Positions 39,709-51,258 are shown, counted from the stretch's first letter. The stretch is DNA of 64,000 nucleotides from Areca catechu (GCA_021397845.1 JAHSVC010000030.1:806001-870000); one strand, 5' to 3'. Numbers and translations: made by a program. Notes: generated from the sequence alone by a model not told the origin.

Positions 39709-41399
39709 TGTTGACCCCATAAGTGATTTTGATGATAACCAAACATTGGAGCATGCATATTTTACTGACAACTCTTCAAGTGGTTTACAAGTTTTTGTAG
39801 GATGAATTATTTGTTCAAACTTCAATTCCTACATTTATACTTCTTGTTTTGAGTTGTGTTGTAATCAAATTTTGTAAAGAAGAACTCAAAGAAATAAATT
39901 AAGAAAGATCATGTAATGGGTTACTTTTATGTGTATTGTGCTTTAAATTTATTTGAGTTGGTTAACATTGAATATTGGAGAGTGTTGGTGAGAGTGTTTT
40001 TAAGTCTATTTTTAAAAATTCTAAAGAAGTCATTCAAGCCGACCAAACCTGAAGAAGAGCCAACTCTAACATATGGCATGCACTAAGGATTCTAGTACGC
40101 AGCAATCCGAGCCGACTCAAGTAAAATCGAGCTGACTCATCCAGAGTCCATTCCTAATGTTTTCTGAAAACAACCAAGTGAGTCGACCCTAACTAGATTG
40201 AGCCGACTCTGCCAGAACAAATTTTGAAGACCTGAGAAAGTGAGCCGACTCGATCTGCAACGAGCTGACTCCTCCAGAGTGAAGTTTTCTGATTCTGAGA
40301 AGAAGAGTCGACCCAACTAGAAGCGCCAACTCCTCGAGTTCAATGATTTCAATGATGGAAGTTCGAGCCGACCCAAACTGTCAAGAGCTGACTCATCTAG
40401 AGTGATATTTTTGCACCCTGAGATAAAGAGCCGACCCTGTTGAAGAAATAGTGACTCGACCTATTGACTCAAGGATCTGAGCCGACTCGAAGTATCCGAG
40501 CTGACTCGAATATCATTTCCAGGTACACAACGACTAGTTCCAGAATTCTTTTTTGAATGCAAAAAGGTGCTCCAATGATCAAATGTCACATCCCAATGGT
40601 TTGCAATGACTAAAACTACCTTGGAATGATGGAAGACCATATATTTGAGGATTTAAACTTCCTTGATGCAAGAATAAGAAAGTTCCTCAAAGTTTAAGAT
40701 TTTATTGAAGATCTAACCTACCAACAAGAAAGAGAGCACAAGTGAGCATTCAAGCAAACTTCATTCTTCACCAACTCTTATATGAAGATTGAAGCATTCA
40801 TTGAAGAAAGAAAGGAAGCCTCTCAAGTGCATTAAAGAGAAGTTAAAGAAGGCTTCATCAGTGCTACAGTGGCAACTGTCCGACAACTAGACTTTGTCAT
40901 TTATTGTTACATTTACTTTCAATTCATTCTTGAATTGTTAGGTTATTGGTGAGCTTGTTTGAAAAACCAAATAGGTTCTTGGTGAGCCTTAGCTAAAAAC
41001 CAAGTGTTGGTTCTTGGTGATCTTGTTAAAACCAGTTGGGTTTCTTTGGTGATCCTGTTTAAAACCAAAGGGTGTTGGATTTTCTTTGGTGATCCCGGTA
41101 AAACCAAAGTGTAGATTTTTGGATTGTGAGCCTGTAAAACAATCCTACTATATTCAGGTGTGAATATAGTGGAAATCTCAAGTGGTATCTTGGGTAGTGG
41201 ACGTAGGAGCAGGCTTGCTCCGAACCACTATAAACTTTGGTATTTGCATTACTACTTTTGTCTTTCTTTTAACTTGTGCTTTACATTCATAACCACAGCA
41301 CCTTTCACTAAGATTAGTTAATTTCTAAAAGCACATATCTGCAGTAATAATTTTTGAAATCCCAATTCATCCCCCTCTTGGGTAGCCACCTGGGTAACA
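39709..41399 (+). repeat. 5' LTR of SIRE-type copia element
   Basis: A 1,691-bp LTR from TGTTGACCCCATAAGTG to ACCTGGGTAACA, immediately followed by a PBS. Two internal features: an array of GAGC(C/T)GACTC decamers (40,080-40,515) and TTGGTGATC...AAAACCAA repeats (40,970-41,115). Confidence 0.88.
40080..40515 (+). repeat. Array of GAGCCGACTC-type near-palindromes in SIRE LTR
   Basis: More than ten copies of GAGCCGACTC, GAGCTGACTC, GAGTCGACCC or close variants lie at 15-60-bp spacing, e.g. near 40,109, 40,130, 40,192, 40,208, 40,243, 40,260 and 40,427. The surroundings are not repeated. This fits a protein-binding array; no factor is identified. Confidence 0.7.
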
Positions 41400-41413
41400 A
41401 CTGGTATCAGTGC
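41400..41413 (+). other. Primer-binding site of SIRE element
   Basis: ACTGGTATCAGTGC, the initiator-methionine tRNA complement with one change (AGAGC to AGTGC), starting at the base after the LTR. Confidence 0.88.
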
Positions 41414-41443
41414 AGTATCTTTGAATACATAAGAGTAAGATTG

Positions 41444-42885
41444 ATGGCTTATCTAATGAGTATGTCCTTGGTCGAAGGCCAATCAACCAATAGACCTCCA
41501 CTCTTCACTAGCACCAATTATGCATACTGGAAAGCTAGAATGAAAATTTACATTCAAGCAGTTGATTTTCAGTTATTGAAGGTCATTTTGAAGGGTCCAT
41601 ATATCCCCATGGTTAAAATTGATGGAGTGGACATTCCAAAACCTGATAAAGATTGGGATGAGCATAACATGAAAATGGTGAATTAAATGCCAAAACAATG
41701 AATTTGCTATTTATGCTTTAGACAGTAATGAGTTTAATTGAATTTCCATTTGCTCTTCTGCAAAAAAAATTTGGGATAAACTTGAGGTGACCCACGAAGG
41801 AACTTCCCAAGTGAAGTCCTCAAAAATTAATCTTCTTGTGCATAGTTATGAATTATTTAAAATGGAACCTAATGAAATAATCTTTGCCATATTTTCATGC
41901 TCCACTTATATTATTAATGGCTTAAAAAGTCTTAGCAGGGTATATTCCAATACTGATCTTGTGCAGAAGATTTTAAGATCTCTTTCGGATAAGTAGGATC
42001 CAAAAGTGACCGCCATCCAGGAAGCAAAAGATTTGTATACCTTACTGCTAGATGAACTGTTAGGATCTCTCATTACTCATGAACTAACCATGCAGCACAA
42101 GACTAAGGATGACCAAAAGAAGAAGAAATCTATTGCCTTCAAAGCTACAGTAAACTCAAGAAAGGATGATGATAAATCAGAAGGAGATTGTTCTTCTACT
42201 GAAAGCGACATGGAAGATGAAGATGTTGCTATGGTTGTTAGGAGATTCAAAAGGTTATTGGGAATACGAAAAGGGAGAAACTATAGGAAATTCCATAAGA
42301 ATAAAGAATACGGCAAAGAAAAGGACAAATAAAAAGAGAAGAAAAAAGAAGTGCCTGTATGCTACGAATGCAAAAATCAAGGCACATCCGACCAGACTGT
42401 CCTATGTTGAAAAGGGAATAAAGAAAAAAAAAAGAAAGCTATGGTAGCGACGTGGAGTGATAGCGAAGCGTCCACATCTACTGAAGAAGAAGAGACCACA
42501 AAATCTACGAACTTATGTTTAATGGATCTTGAGAATGAGGTATCATTCCATGAGCTTCAAACTAAATTTACTTATGATGAATTGAATTATGCTTTTCATG
42601 ATCTGCTTATTGAATTTAAGGAAGCTAGGGTTAAATCAAATCCTTGAAAAAATAGAATGATTTTTACTAAAAGACAAGGATGATTTTAGAAAAAAGTAAC
42701 ATCTTGCAAAAAAAAATGAATATTCCTTCTGATAATATTATTGCTTTGAAAACTGAAAAAATATTTTAATGAGACAAAAAAAAAAGCTTTAGTTGCCGAA
42801 AAACATTGCTTTGAAAAACTTACTTTGAAGTTCTATAAGCTTGAGCTAATTCTAAATGAGTTCCTAGGAACCTTGAGGAGGTGTG
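41444..42885 (+). pseudogene. SIRE-type copia gag (broken)
   Basis: The likely start is at 41,444 (MAYLMSMSLVEGQSTNRPP). Next come NYAYWKARMKIYIQAVDFQL, typical of the UBN2-type gag, then from 41,787 VKSSKINLLVHSYELFKMEP and LVQKILRSLSDK, from 42,006 TAIQEAKDLYTLLLDELLGS, a Lys-rich stretch, a zinc knuckle starting CYECKNQG (42,360) broken by a one-base shift, and from 42,441 MVATWSDSEASTSTEEEE. Stops at 41,684 and 41,994. After 42,650 only decayed KNDFRKK-like text remains up to the foreign LTR at 42,886. Confidence 0.85.
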
Positions 42886-43575
42886 AGATCTCCAACCCAA
42901 AACTCTAGCTTAGTCCACCCATCTCTACTCCACCACCACCAAACCCTAATTTTCCATCTACATCCCACGGCCCCTCTCTTCCACATAGAGGCCGGCCACC
43001 AGCATCCAGGTTCAGATCAACTGTTTCAACTACAGAGCAAGTTCAAAGAAGAGTCAGATCAGTATCAAGATCTCCGGAACTTCTACATCCAACAATCTTC
43101 ATTAAGTCCTCAGGTCAGTGTCTTTCTTGAGTTTCTGGTTCTTTTTTTTTTTTGTTCTTCTTCTTCCAGATCCTGAGTTCGAGAAGAAGGCCAACCTTGC
43201 CATAGGACTACAATCCGAGGATCCATTGCGAAGATACCCCATCTCCAAGGATCCTACAATCTGCTCGAGAGTGTCCTTCAATTGAAGCAACGAGAGATAT
43301 CACAGTCAGGTATAAAACTTCTCTTCTCTCTTCGTCTGTTTCTTGAAAGAGGAGTAAACCCTAGGTCTGGGGGTTTCTCAATCCCCAGCGATCCTACTTC
43401 TGAGTTACTCTGATAATCCACTCCTTTTAATTGTGCTTTCTGTCATTTCTTAGTTTCTTTCAACATTAGTTTATCTTTCCTTTGAGTCAAAGCCGACTTC
43501 TGAAAATAAATAAATAAAAAAATACATTAATTTTAATTTACTTCTGCATTGCATCATCTCTTTTGTTCTGCATCA
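42886..43575 (+). repeat. Gypsy-type LTR fragment inside SIRE element
   Basis: LTR 3' part ending TTTTGTTCTGCATCA, followed at once by TTTTTGGTATCAGAGC. The interior includes CTCTTCT-rich leader-like sequence and AAACCCTAGGTCTGGGGGTTTC, similar in style to E's LTR. Its left part is missing. The 97-codon ORF is not supported. Confidence 0.7.
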
Positions 43576-43606
43576 TTTTTGGTATCAGAGCATTCGTTCT
43601 GCATCA
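43576..43606 (+). other. PBS plus residual LTR terminus
   Basis: TGGTATCAGAGC (43,580-43,591) is followed by ATTCG and then a second TTCTGCATCA (43,597-43,606), a repeat of the LTR's last ten bases (43,566-43,575), before SIRE pol resumes. The whole interior and the rest of the 3' LTR are gone. Confidence 0.7.
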
Positions 43607-44330
43607 GGTTGTCGATGCTTTATTATAAATAATGGTAAAGATAATTTGGGCAAATTTGATGCCAAGTCTAATGAAGGTATCTTTTTAGATACTCTTTATC
43701 AAGCAAGGCATACAAAATCTTTAATAAGAGAACTTTAGTAGTAGAGGAACCTATACATGTAGTATTTGAAGAATTTGCTAACAAATCCTCTAGAAAAAAA
43801 GATACTTCTGATGCATGTGCAGGTGCTAAAGAACTAAAGAAGCTGACTTTTGATAATCAATTCTCTCAAGATAATGAAGAAGATTAAAGCAATATTGAAA
43901 GAGAAGAAGTCATACAATCCACACCAAAGCATCTGGATCTACCCAAAGAGTGGAGGTATGCTCATGGACATCCTAAGGAATTAATCCTAGGTGATCCATC
44001 AAAAGAGGTAAGAATAAAATCTTCTATCAGAAATAAATGTGATTATATTGCTTTTATTTCTCAAATTGAACCAAAATGTATTAAAAAAGCTGAAAAAGAT
44101 CCTAATTGGATAAATACAATGCAAGATGAACTAAATCAATTCAAAAGAAATAATGTCTAGACTTTAGTTGATAGACCATCTAATATTTCAATTATTGGCA
44201 CAAAATGGGTTTTCAGAAATAAACTTGATGAAAATGGTATTGTTACTAGAAATAAAGCTAGACTAGTTGCTAAAGGCTACAATCAGGAGGAAGGGATTGA
44301 TTTTGATGAAACATTTGCTCATGTTACTAG
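43607..44330 (+). pseudogene. SIRE-type copia pol fragment (integrase end to RT start)
   Basis: Starts in the integrase C-terminus: IINNGKDNLGKFDAKSNEGI (43,620 on), then KRTLVVEEPIHVVF-like text after a shift. The linker and RT start are largely in one frame: PKHLDLPKEWRYAHGHPKEL (43,925 on), ILGDPSKEVRIKSS, AFISQIEPKCIKKAEKDPNW, MQDELNQFKRNN, then a stop at about 44,158, IIGTKWVFRNKLDENGI and ARLVAKGYNQEEGIDFDETF. It ends at 44,330 where D's LTR begins. Same lineage as 33,438-35,598. Confidence 0.85.
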
Positions 44331-44402
44331 AGGCTTTATTCACAGGTGATCCACATGGATGTAGGTTCGACCTGTCGATTTCTTCTGGCCTTGGTGTCTA
44401 CA
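44331..44402 (-). repeat. Element D, 3' LTR end fragment
   Basis: About 72 bp ending GGCCTTGGTGTCTACA, next to a PPT (minus strand CCACCCGGGAAGAATTA). The rest of the LTR is missing at the junction with SIRE pol. Confidence 0.6.
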
Positions 44403-45060
44403 TTAATTCTTCCCGGGTGGGAGAAACTTGACCCTATCAAGTATGGATCAACTCTGCTATGATAGCGCTCTAGTAAGTCTGGGTCAACTCTTTGCAAGTC
44501 CTCTCTGATGATCCAAGAATCATAGTCTCGGGTCGTCCTTGCCAACGAACCAGATATTATTGATAATCCTTTCCCCGTGTAGCGATAATCTTGTCGTCCA
44601 AGATCCACTCGATCCTGTCTCTCCGGGCTAGTGGTATGGCAGGTGGACACACTTGGGTTGGCTCACTCTCAAGGACTGGATTAGGTCCAAAAGGCTCACT
44701 AGGAATCAACGTTGGCTCCCTATACTCAATAAGGTCTGAAACATTGAAAGTAAGACTAATGCCTAGTTCAGGTGGCAAGTCAAGCACGTAGGCATTAGGT
44801 CCCATTTTCCTAATTACTTTGTATGGTCCACTACTACGGCATGTAACTTTTTCATGGTTCCAGGTAAGAACCATTCAGGTCGTAGTCTAACAATGACAAA
44901 GTCTCCTTTATTATATTCTTTGAGTCTTTTCTTAGAATTACCCTTGGTTAATGTATGACATGTCGATGAAAATTTGGCATGAATTCCTAATAGATGCCAT
45001 AGTGCTTTCCAAAAATAGGATGCAAATTGAATGTGCTTAAAGAACTTATGCACCTACTGA
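44403..45060 (-). pseudogene. Element D integrase C-terminus with chromodomain
   Basis: Two overlapping frames: KRLKEYNKGDFVIVRLRPEW (about 44,935-44,875) and, from 44,874, CRSSGPYKVIRKMGPNAYVL, LGISLTFNVSDLIEYREP, RRDRIEWILDDKIIATRGKD and, running into 44,500, YLVRWQGRP. The DLIEYREP...EWILD...YLVRW pattern is the GPY/F-like end and chromodomain of chromovirus integrases, which read histone marks and steer insertion. The integrase core, RT and RNase H are missing upstream. Confidence 0.8.
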
Positions 45061-45690
45061 TTTCAACAAAATGCAATTGGGTGGCTCTACAAAGAGTGAA
45101 AACTTAAGGCCAGGGTAGGACATAAGAAATGGATTCGGGGCCAGGGTAGGAAATAAGAAAAGGGCTCATAGAACAATCCCTGACTAATGGGGTTGACCTT
45201 AAAATTTGGACACTGAATTATGTCCACAGGTAATAAAGGGTCAGCCTAAAAAAGGATGAATCAAGAATTTCAGGAAAGAGATATTGGGACTAATGGGGTG
45301 AACTCTTCCTAAGGGTGCTGGTTTAGGAAAATCAAGTCCTCACTGATTATTTTATGTTCATGAATTTCAGGACTAGGCTTTATGATTTGGCTCTCTTCTA
45401 ATTTTTCTTCAGTTAAAGTCTTAGAGTAGGGTTAGGTTCCTCATGGTTCTCTTTTTCTAATGGTCCTTCTAGTACAGTTTTAGTCAGGGTACGATCAGGG
45501 TCACCTAACTCTGGGTCTGTTCTATCTATTTTCTTAGTGGTCAGAATCCAGACTGTTGATCCTCCAGTGATCTCATGTTCTAATTATTTGGCATTAATTA
45601 GGTTCAATCCTGGTTCTCTCTCTCAAATGACTAGACCCTCTTTTAGTATTATCTTTGGGTGGGGTCGAATTAATCACAATTTTTTTTTAT
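45061..45690 (-). pseudogene. Element D region downstream of protease
   Basis: Acidic remnants with LVPISLPEILDSSF (about 45,300) and QCPNFKVNPISQGLF (about 45,215-45,170), matching C and E. It joins directly to the integrase tail, so pol has been deleted between. I do not know a function for this segment. Confidence 0.55.
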
Positions 45691-46085
45691 GGTGTAAAAG
45701 AACATGAGTTAGATCGGCCAAAGAGAGTTGCATCATGATCATATAACCATGGTCTTCCTAGAATTATACTACCAACCCCCATTGGAATCACATCACACCA
45801 TACTTTTTCCTGGTAAGATTGAATTTGGACTGGAACCTGGCATTATAACCTATAGGAATGGATGTCGCGTCAATCCAGGATACCTTATATGGGCTAAAAG
45901 TGGTACTGTGGGTAAGCCTAAACTCTTAACAGCATTGGTAGATAAGGTATTCACACAACTTCCACTATCTATAATAATCTTGCACACTTTATCTCCTAAC
46001 TTAATAAAGGTCTGTAAAATATTCGTCCTATGCCAGTCTTCATTCTTCTTAGTCTGAGCTAGAATACACCTAACTATACCTAGTA
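45691..46085 (-). pseudogene. Element D retropepsin-like protease
   Basis: From about 46,075 on the minus strand: HRTNIL-like start, KLGDKVCKIIIDSGSCVNTL (active site DSG), then after frame changes PMGVGSIILGRPWLYDHDAT (45,785-45,725). Same domain as in E but with an intact active-site triplet. It is not translatable as one frame. Confidence 0.8.
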
Positions 46086-47326
46086 GATCAAATGACTCTA
46101 TAGGCTCTTCATCACCTTCATACTCTTCTACAAAATCTTTCTCAGCTTCATAAATTTCTTTCTCAAATTCTTCAACATTTTCTAAATTCTCTTCTTCACA
46201 CTCACTTGTATGTAAGGTCCTTACTGAGCACTCAGCAGCAAAATGGCCTGTTTTATGACACCTAAAAACATAATGTGTTCTAGTTTCTATCTCTTTGGAC
46301 TATAGGTGCCTTTCCTTTATCTTCCATACGAGCTGGTTAGGAGGTAGGATTAGGTCGACTAGGTGGAAATCAGCTAGGGCTAGGTCTACTCCCAGGAGTA
46401 TTAAACCTATTTGACTCAGGTCGATAGGTAACAGGTCTCCTCTGAAATCGTTCAGAATCCCTAGCAATCTGGTAAGCCTGATCTAAGTCACTAACCTCTC
46501 TTAAGAATAGCCCCCTCTAGATATCTTCATGTAAGCCAGCTCTAAACCTCAATAAGATAACAGCTTCTGATTCGACTACACTACACCTCATAACGAACTC
46601 ATCAAATTTGGCTATATAGTCAGCCATAGAATTATTTCCTTGAGTTAATTTTTGCCATTGATCCAACAATTTTTGTTCATATGAGAATGGTAGGTATTTC
46701 TCCCTAAGCTTTACCTTCATTGCTTGCCATGTGTCTATAGGTAAATCACCTCTTTGTCGGTTCAATCATTCGATGTTTTTCCAGTACAATCTAGCTTGTC
46801 GGACTAGCCTAAGCTTAGTAAATTTAAATTTTCTCTCCTCTGACATTTCGTATAATTCAAAGTATTGGTCCATATCACTCTCCCAATCAGTATAGACCTT
46901 AGGATCTAAACTACCCTCAAATGTGGGTGCATCTAATCGAATGCTCCTAAGAATCCTTTCTTCATGGTCATTCACCTTAGGGATGTGGCACCTAGGGATT
47001 GGGTCAGGAGTAATTCCCTATACTGGCCTCTACCTCTTGGATCTGGGGGAGTGAGTTGGGCTAATTGAATTGTGGGAATGGGTCTAGGCATCTCAGAAGT
47101 TTGACCTAGGAAAGTGGGTCTATGGTGTTTCAGGGCCTGAATGAGTTGCATGGGATTCCTCCAGGTTACCTAGTCTCTCTTTCATCTGATCAAACATGGT
47201 AGTAAGCTGTCTAAATTGATCGGTTATAGTTCTCATAAAGATCTCCATATTAGGGTCCATGGGTGGATTAGGTTGGATTTGGGTAGGCTGATAGGGTGTG
47301 CCTGACCTAGTTGCCATGCAATGCAA
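46086..47326 (-). pseudogene. Element D gag
   Basis: The fullest gag of the C/D/E group. It starts at 47,326 or the in-frame MATRSGTPYQPTQ at 47,317, with MDPNMEIFMRTITDQFRQLT, then from 46,975 RSIRLDAPTFEGSLDPKVYT, WESDMDQYFELYEMSEER and LRLVRQARLYWKNIE, then from 46,765 IDTWQAMKVKLREKYLPFSY and MADYIAKFDEFVMRCSVVES (Retrotrans_gag domain), then SDLDQAYQIARDSERFQRR and a knuckle VFRCHKTGHFAAEC lacking its first Cys. Stops at 47,120, 46,766 and 46,515 break it. Confidence 0.85.
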
Positions 47327-48145
47327 TCACACAGACAAGACTCGAACTAGGGTTTCCTAGACCTAGAGCTCAAGTAGAATGGGTCAGCTCAAATAACAAC
47401 CAATTTAGCAATTACCCTATCCACTGTCCAGGTAAGAGGTGGGGTCATGGGAGGCTCCTTCTGCTCTCGCAGGGTCCTAATTAAAAACCATGAAACCGCT
47501 TAGGGCATTTGCCTCTAAACCTCTAGCCCTATACACTTGATTTAAGTGATAATCAAAGGATTGGGTGCACTAGCTTTCACACAATACTTGGAACCCAACC
47601 TATTAGTATCCCTATCTCACTAGAGAAAATTAAGTCTAATTGATTTTAATTAGGATGGGCTTGGATGCAAAAGAAGGTTGTTGTGGGCCCAGGATAGGTG
47701 ATGAGATCCTGCCCTGATTTGAGATGCTCAAGTGCCCTTAAGATTCAGTTACTTGATGATGCACACACAAGATGAAACCCTAATATGCAATGAAGCAATA
47801 AAATAATTAAAAGAAAAAAGTAAAAATTAATTTTTTTTATATCTCAAAATTAAATTTTATATCTAATCCGATCTCGGGATATCACGTCCAGTCATAGCTC
47901 ATTACTCCCATGGGTCATGACAGTATACTTGCGTATACCCGCTCAGGAGGCATGATTTCCTTCCACCAGAAAATAGCAAATAAAAAAAATATCTAATTTT
48001 TTTTTATATTAACAAAGGATTATCAAAAATTAATTACTAATTCTTTTGAATTTTTTAGATAGGTTTTCTGTAGTTTTAATTTCAGCCTAGTTCTAGGTAT
48101 GCAGAAATTTCAGAACTATAAGTTAAATCTTAGTTTAACATTCGC
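47327..48145 (-). other. Element D leader (untranslated)
   Basis: Shares CCAGGTAAGAGGTGGGGTCA (47,429 on), CTTAGGGCATTTGCCTCT (47,499 on) and the hairpin (47,691-47,715) with C. The right part (47,760-48,140) is AT-rich with no gene, apart from a GC-richer insert at 47,865-47,960. Confidence 0.6.
47691..47715 (-). ncRNA. Candidate leader hairpin of element D
   Basis: Arms AGGATAGG and CCTGCCCT around a 9-base loop, in the same place as in C and E. Pairing is slightly weaker (one mismatch, one G-U on the minus strand). Confidence 0.4.
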
Positions 48146-48161
48146 TCTGATATAAAACTAT
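48146..48161 (-). other. Primer-binding site of element D (degraded)
   Basis: The minus strand reads TTATATCAGAGC, close to TGGTATCAGAGC. Confidence 0.55.
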
Positions 48162-48475
48162 TGCAGGATAATTAGGAAAACATAATCTACTGATTATTAA
48201 CCTAATTAATAGAAAAAAATATATATTAAATTTTTATGATTTTTAGTTTTAAAGACTTTGAGCAATTAAGGTAAACTAGTCAACTAGTTTATGCCCGCAT
48301 GAGTAGATCTAACAAAGTAGCTAGAAAATCAGGATTCGGTGACCAAGAAATCACTGTAAACTAGGGTCTACTTATCAAGGGCTCAAAAATCAAAGAGTAG
48401 GGAAGGGTTTTAAATTTTACTAACGAAGATTAACTCTCTCGATGTAGATCTGTTGGGACTCTCAAGATCTTGTGG
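48162..48475 (-). repeat. Element D, 5' LTR (partial)
   Basis: Starts TGCAGGATAATTAGG next to the PBS. It includes a CACTGTAAACTAGGGTCTAC block and a CGATGTAGATCTG block reminiscent of E's LTR near 16,040. The right boundary with the SIRE fragment is uncertain. Confidence 0.5.
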
Positions 48476-48673
48476 CAAGGCTTCAAGATCTCGATCTTCA
48501 AGCTCCAATTTTGTATCAAAATATCCTTGACATGCATCAATTAGATTAGAGTTGTAAGAAGAGTGGTTGTTCATTTAAATCATCATACAAAAACTTCTCA
48601 AACATTCAAAAGTATTAGTAACAAGTTTTGCTCCAATGTTTTGTTATCATCAAAATCATTCGAGGGGTCAACA
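48476..48673 (-). repeat. SIRE LTR start, minus orientation
   Basis: On the minus strand from 48,673 it reads TGTTGACCCCTCGAATG and ATTTTGATGATAACAAAACA, the SIRE LTR start as at 39,709. Only ~200 bp are present, in opposite orientation to the element at 39.7-44.3 kb. Confidence 0.7.
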
Positions 48674-51258
48674 ATAATAATTGATATTATAGCTAGGTGA
48701 GCATGAAAGGAAGGAGCAGGGCACTGCAAAAACTCTGTTCAAAATAGAATTTGATAGCAGGATATTTTTTCCTCTCTCTACTGGTCCTATGTTTCATGAA
48801 CCTTGTGAGGCTCCTAGCCCAAATAGGAGGCAATGAGAGGAGCCCCTAGACATTAGGTTTCTAGAGGAGGAAGATGGAGGTGTCCAACATGGGAGGAAGA
48901 ATGCTGCTATAATTTTGTTTTAGGTTGCTAAAATCTACACACCTATTCCACAGTATGCCTCCAATCTACCTTCATTCTTGTTGTGGTTTGGCCAACCAGG
49001 AGTAATGAGTTGAAGGTGGAGGTTGAGAGGCTTGACAAGAAGGGAAGCTTCATGGGATAGAAAGTTTGGGTGGTAGATTTTTCTAGTCCAACTTCAATTG
49101 GATCTGGTCTTGGAGGAAAGGCCAGAGTGTATGATAGATTGGCAGCAAATATGTCTAGTGATGGGGTAGCAAGGGGAACTTTGATGGATAAGAGTGTTTA
49201 GCATGCTAGAAAAGAGGCTTCCCAAGAGGTAATCGTTAAGGAGGAGTTGAAGAAGCAACAATATGGCCTTCGGATATAGAAAGGTTGGGAGAGGTAGTTG
49301 AGGTACCTTTAGCGGTTTAACTAGAGCAGGATTTGTGGAGCCCTAGGGTGATGAAGATGGTTTATTCCTAGAGTATCACTACTAGTTCAGAGAAGGAGAA
49401 GGTCCTTTTGGGAGTTTTGAAGAGGTCTGTAGAGTACAAAGGATCTAAAACGGTAGCAATAGCAATAGGCATAGTAGGATTGCTTTGGGCAGCTAATCTA
49501 GGTTTTATTTATTATCTTCTGCTGGGGCACTAGGAGGATTTATCATTTAGGTGAATCATTGACCAGAGGTGCCTCTAAAGGTAGAGGGAGGTTTAGTATA
49601 GTTTCAAAGCTAGGAGGTGTAGGGGAAGGCACTGATTCTATAACTAGTCATAGTGATGCACTACATGAGTCGATACGAGATGTACGTGCACCAGAGAGGC
49701 ATGGCTCTGGGAAGACCATCAAATAGTTTGGTTGCAGCGAGAGAGGACCCAGGTATCCATAAGGAGGCTGAAGTGAGTCCAAGGAGAGATAGGTGGGTCC
49801 GAGCTAGAGTAGGCAAGTTACAATCCCTCCAGGAGAAGCTGAAGCGATGATTGGTGTAAATGCAAAGGAGAATGGAGCCAATAAGACACAGAGTGATGCC
49901 TAGATACAAGCAAAAATCCTCAGCCTAGGAGGGCATGGACATCTTAACGGCCTTTAAGGGAGCTTCAAAAGTTAAGGGCACAACATTGGCAATGGGGTTT
50001 GCATAGGAAGTTGTCAGTGCATGCAATAGCAACAGGATCATGCAAACAGATCGCATGAAGCATGCCAAGGCTTGTGGGCATCAAGGTAGAGATTGTTTGT
50101 CATAAATGTGGTGCTCCCAAGCCTTAGAAAGCTAAAAGATGAGTCATGGCGATAACTCCAAGAGTCTAAGATTGATTTGAATCCTAGGACTATGACTGGT
50201 TTGGTCCTAGGGTAGATGTTTGGCCCTTCACAAGCTCAAGATCTTAAGTTTTGGATCTTGAGAGGGCTAATCCATATTAGTTGGGTTTGGGTCTAAGTGA
50301 TAGTGAGAATGGGTCAAGTCATGGATGTACATGGGCTTGGATAAGTGCTCTCTTAATTGGATTAGCCTTGGAAGAAATTTGAGTTAGGTTAGGTTCTTGA
50401 GTTATATTCCTAATTGGATTAGGAAGGCCCTTTTGGTTTATAAAAAGGGTATACCATGTTACCTAATGATTAAAAAATCAAAACCTCCCTAACTATCCTT
50501 TTCCTCTCTCCCTGGTTTCTTGCTATCCAAGCAGTAGCAAGGAGATTCCATGCCACCCACACCCCCCTTCCATGCTGCCCACGCCCCCTTCCATGCACTG
50601 GGAGTTCCTCCTCCTAGGGACTCTCTCCAGCATGTGTGGGATTTGTGATGATGAGTTTCATACCTATAAGGAGGTTTCATGCCTCAACTTTTCCATGAAA
50701 AGGAGAGGTAGCTCATCCATGCGAGAAGCAAAGGAGGATGCACGTGAGAGGGTGTGCGACAAGGTATTGTGTGACTAGGTGTTGGAGTCCTCTAGGATGC
50801 TCTCTCCCAAGCATCCAAAGAAGGAATCCACATCCAAGAAGGCATTTAATCTAATCTAAAATTAGAGGAGAGATGTGGAGAGGCTTTGGACGTGGGTTCG
50901 AGTCAAAGAAGCACACAAACAGACAAGCACGAGCAAGGGCTATTGAAGGGAGATGTTGCCATGGAGTCCCTATTGAATAAGGACTCCTCATCCATAGTTT
51001 CATGTCTAGATCTCAAAGTCCCAATGTATCACACCCCTAGCCATGGTTCGTAGGATGTTAAGGCATGGATTTCATATCTGGAGAGGCATCCTAAGTCCAA
51101 GTGAAGTGGGAGACGTGAACTAGGTCGCTATAATAGGATTCTTGACATACAGCGATCTAGGGCTTGATTGTTGGCTATCCAAATGAGTTCCAATTGATGT
51201 GAGATTTTACAAAGTGCTTCCTCACTGGTGTCCTTAGGTCCACACACAAGCACAGTGG
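48674..51258. other. Unclassified 2.6-kb sequence with an LTR-like promoter patch
   Basis: No domain is recognisable in six frames. ORFs near 49,653-49,909 and 50,489-50,778 lack support. A TATAAAAAGGG at 50,439-50,449 followed by a pyrimidine tract (50,495-50,520) resembles a copia LTR promoter. A 24-bp duplication CCCACNCCCCCTTCCATGC is at 50,555-50,600. Confidence 0.35.

Noticed and set aside
39709..48673. SIRE element bounded by 39,709 and the reversed LTR start at 48,476-48,673
   Set aside because: The right LTR stub is in the opposite orientation and only about 200 bp, so it cannot be the 3' LTR of the plus-strand element.
48690..50150. LINE ORF1
   Set aside because: I looked for a DUF4283 or CCHC-type LINE ORF1 and an RT, and found no convincing motif.
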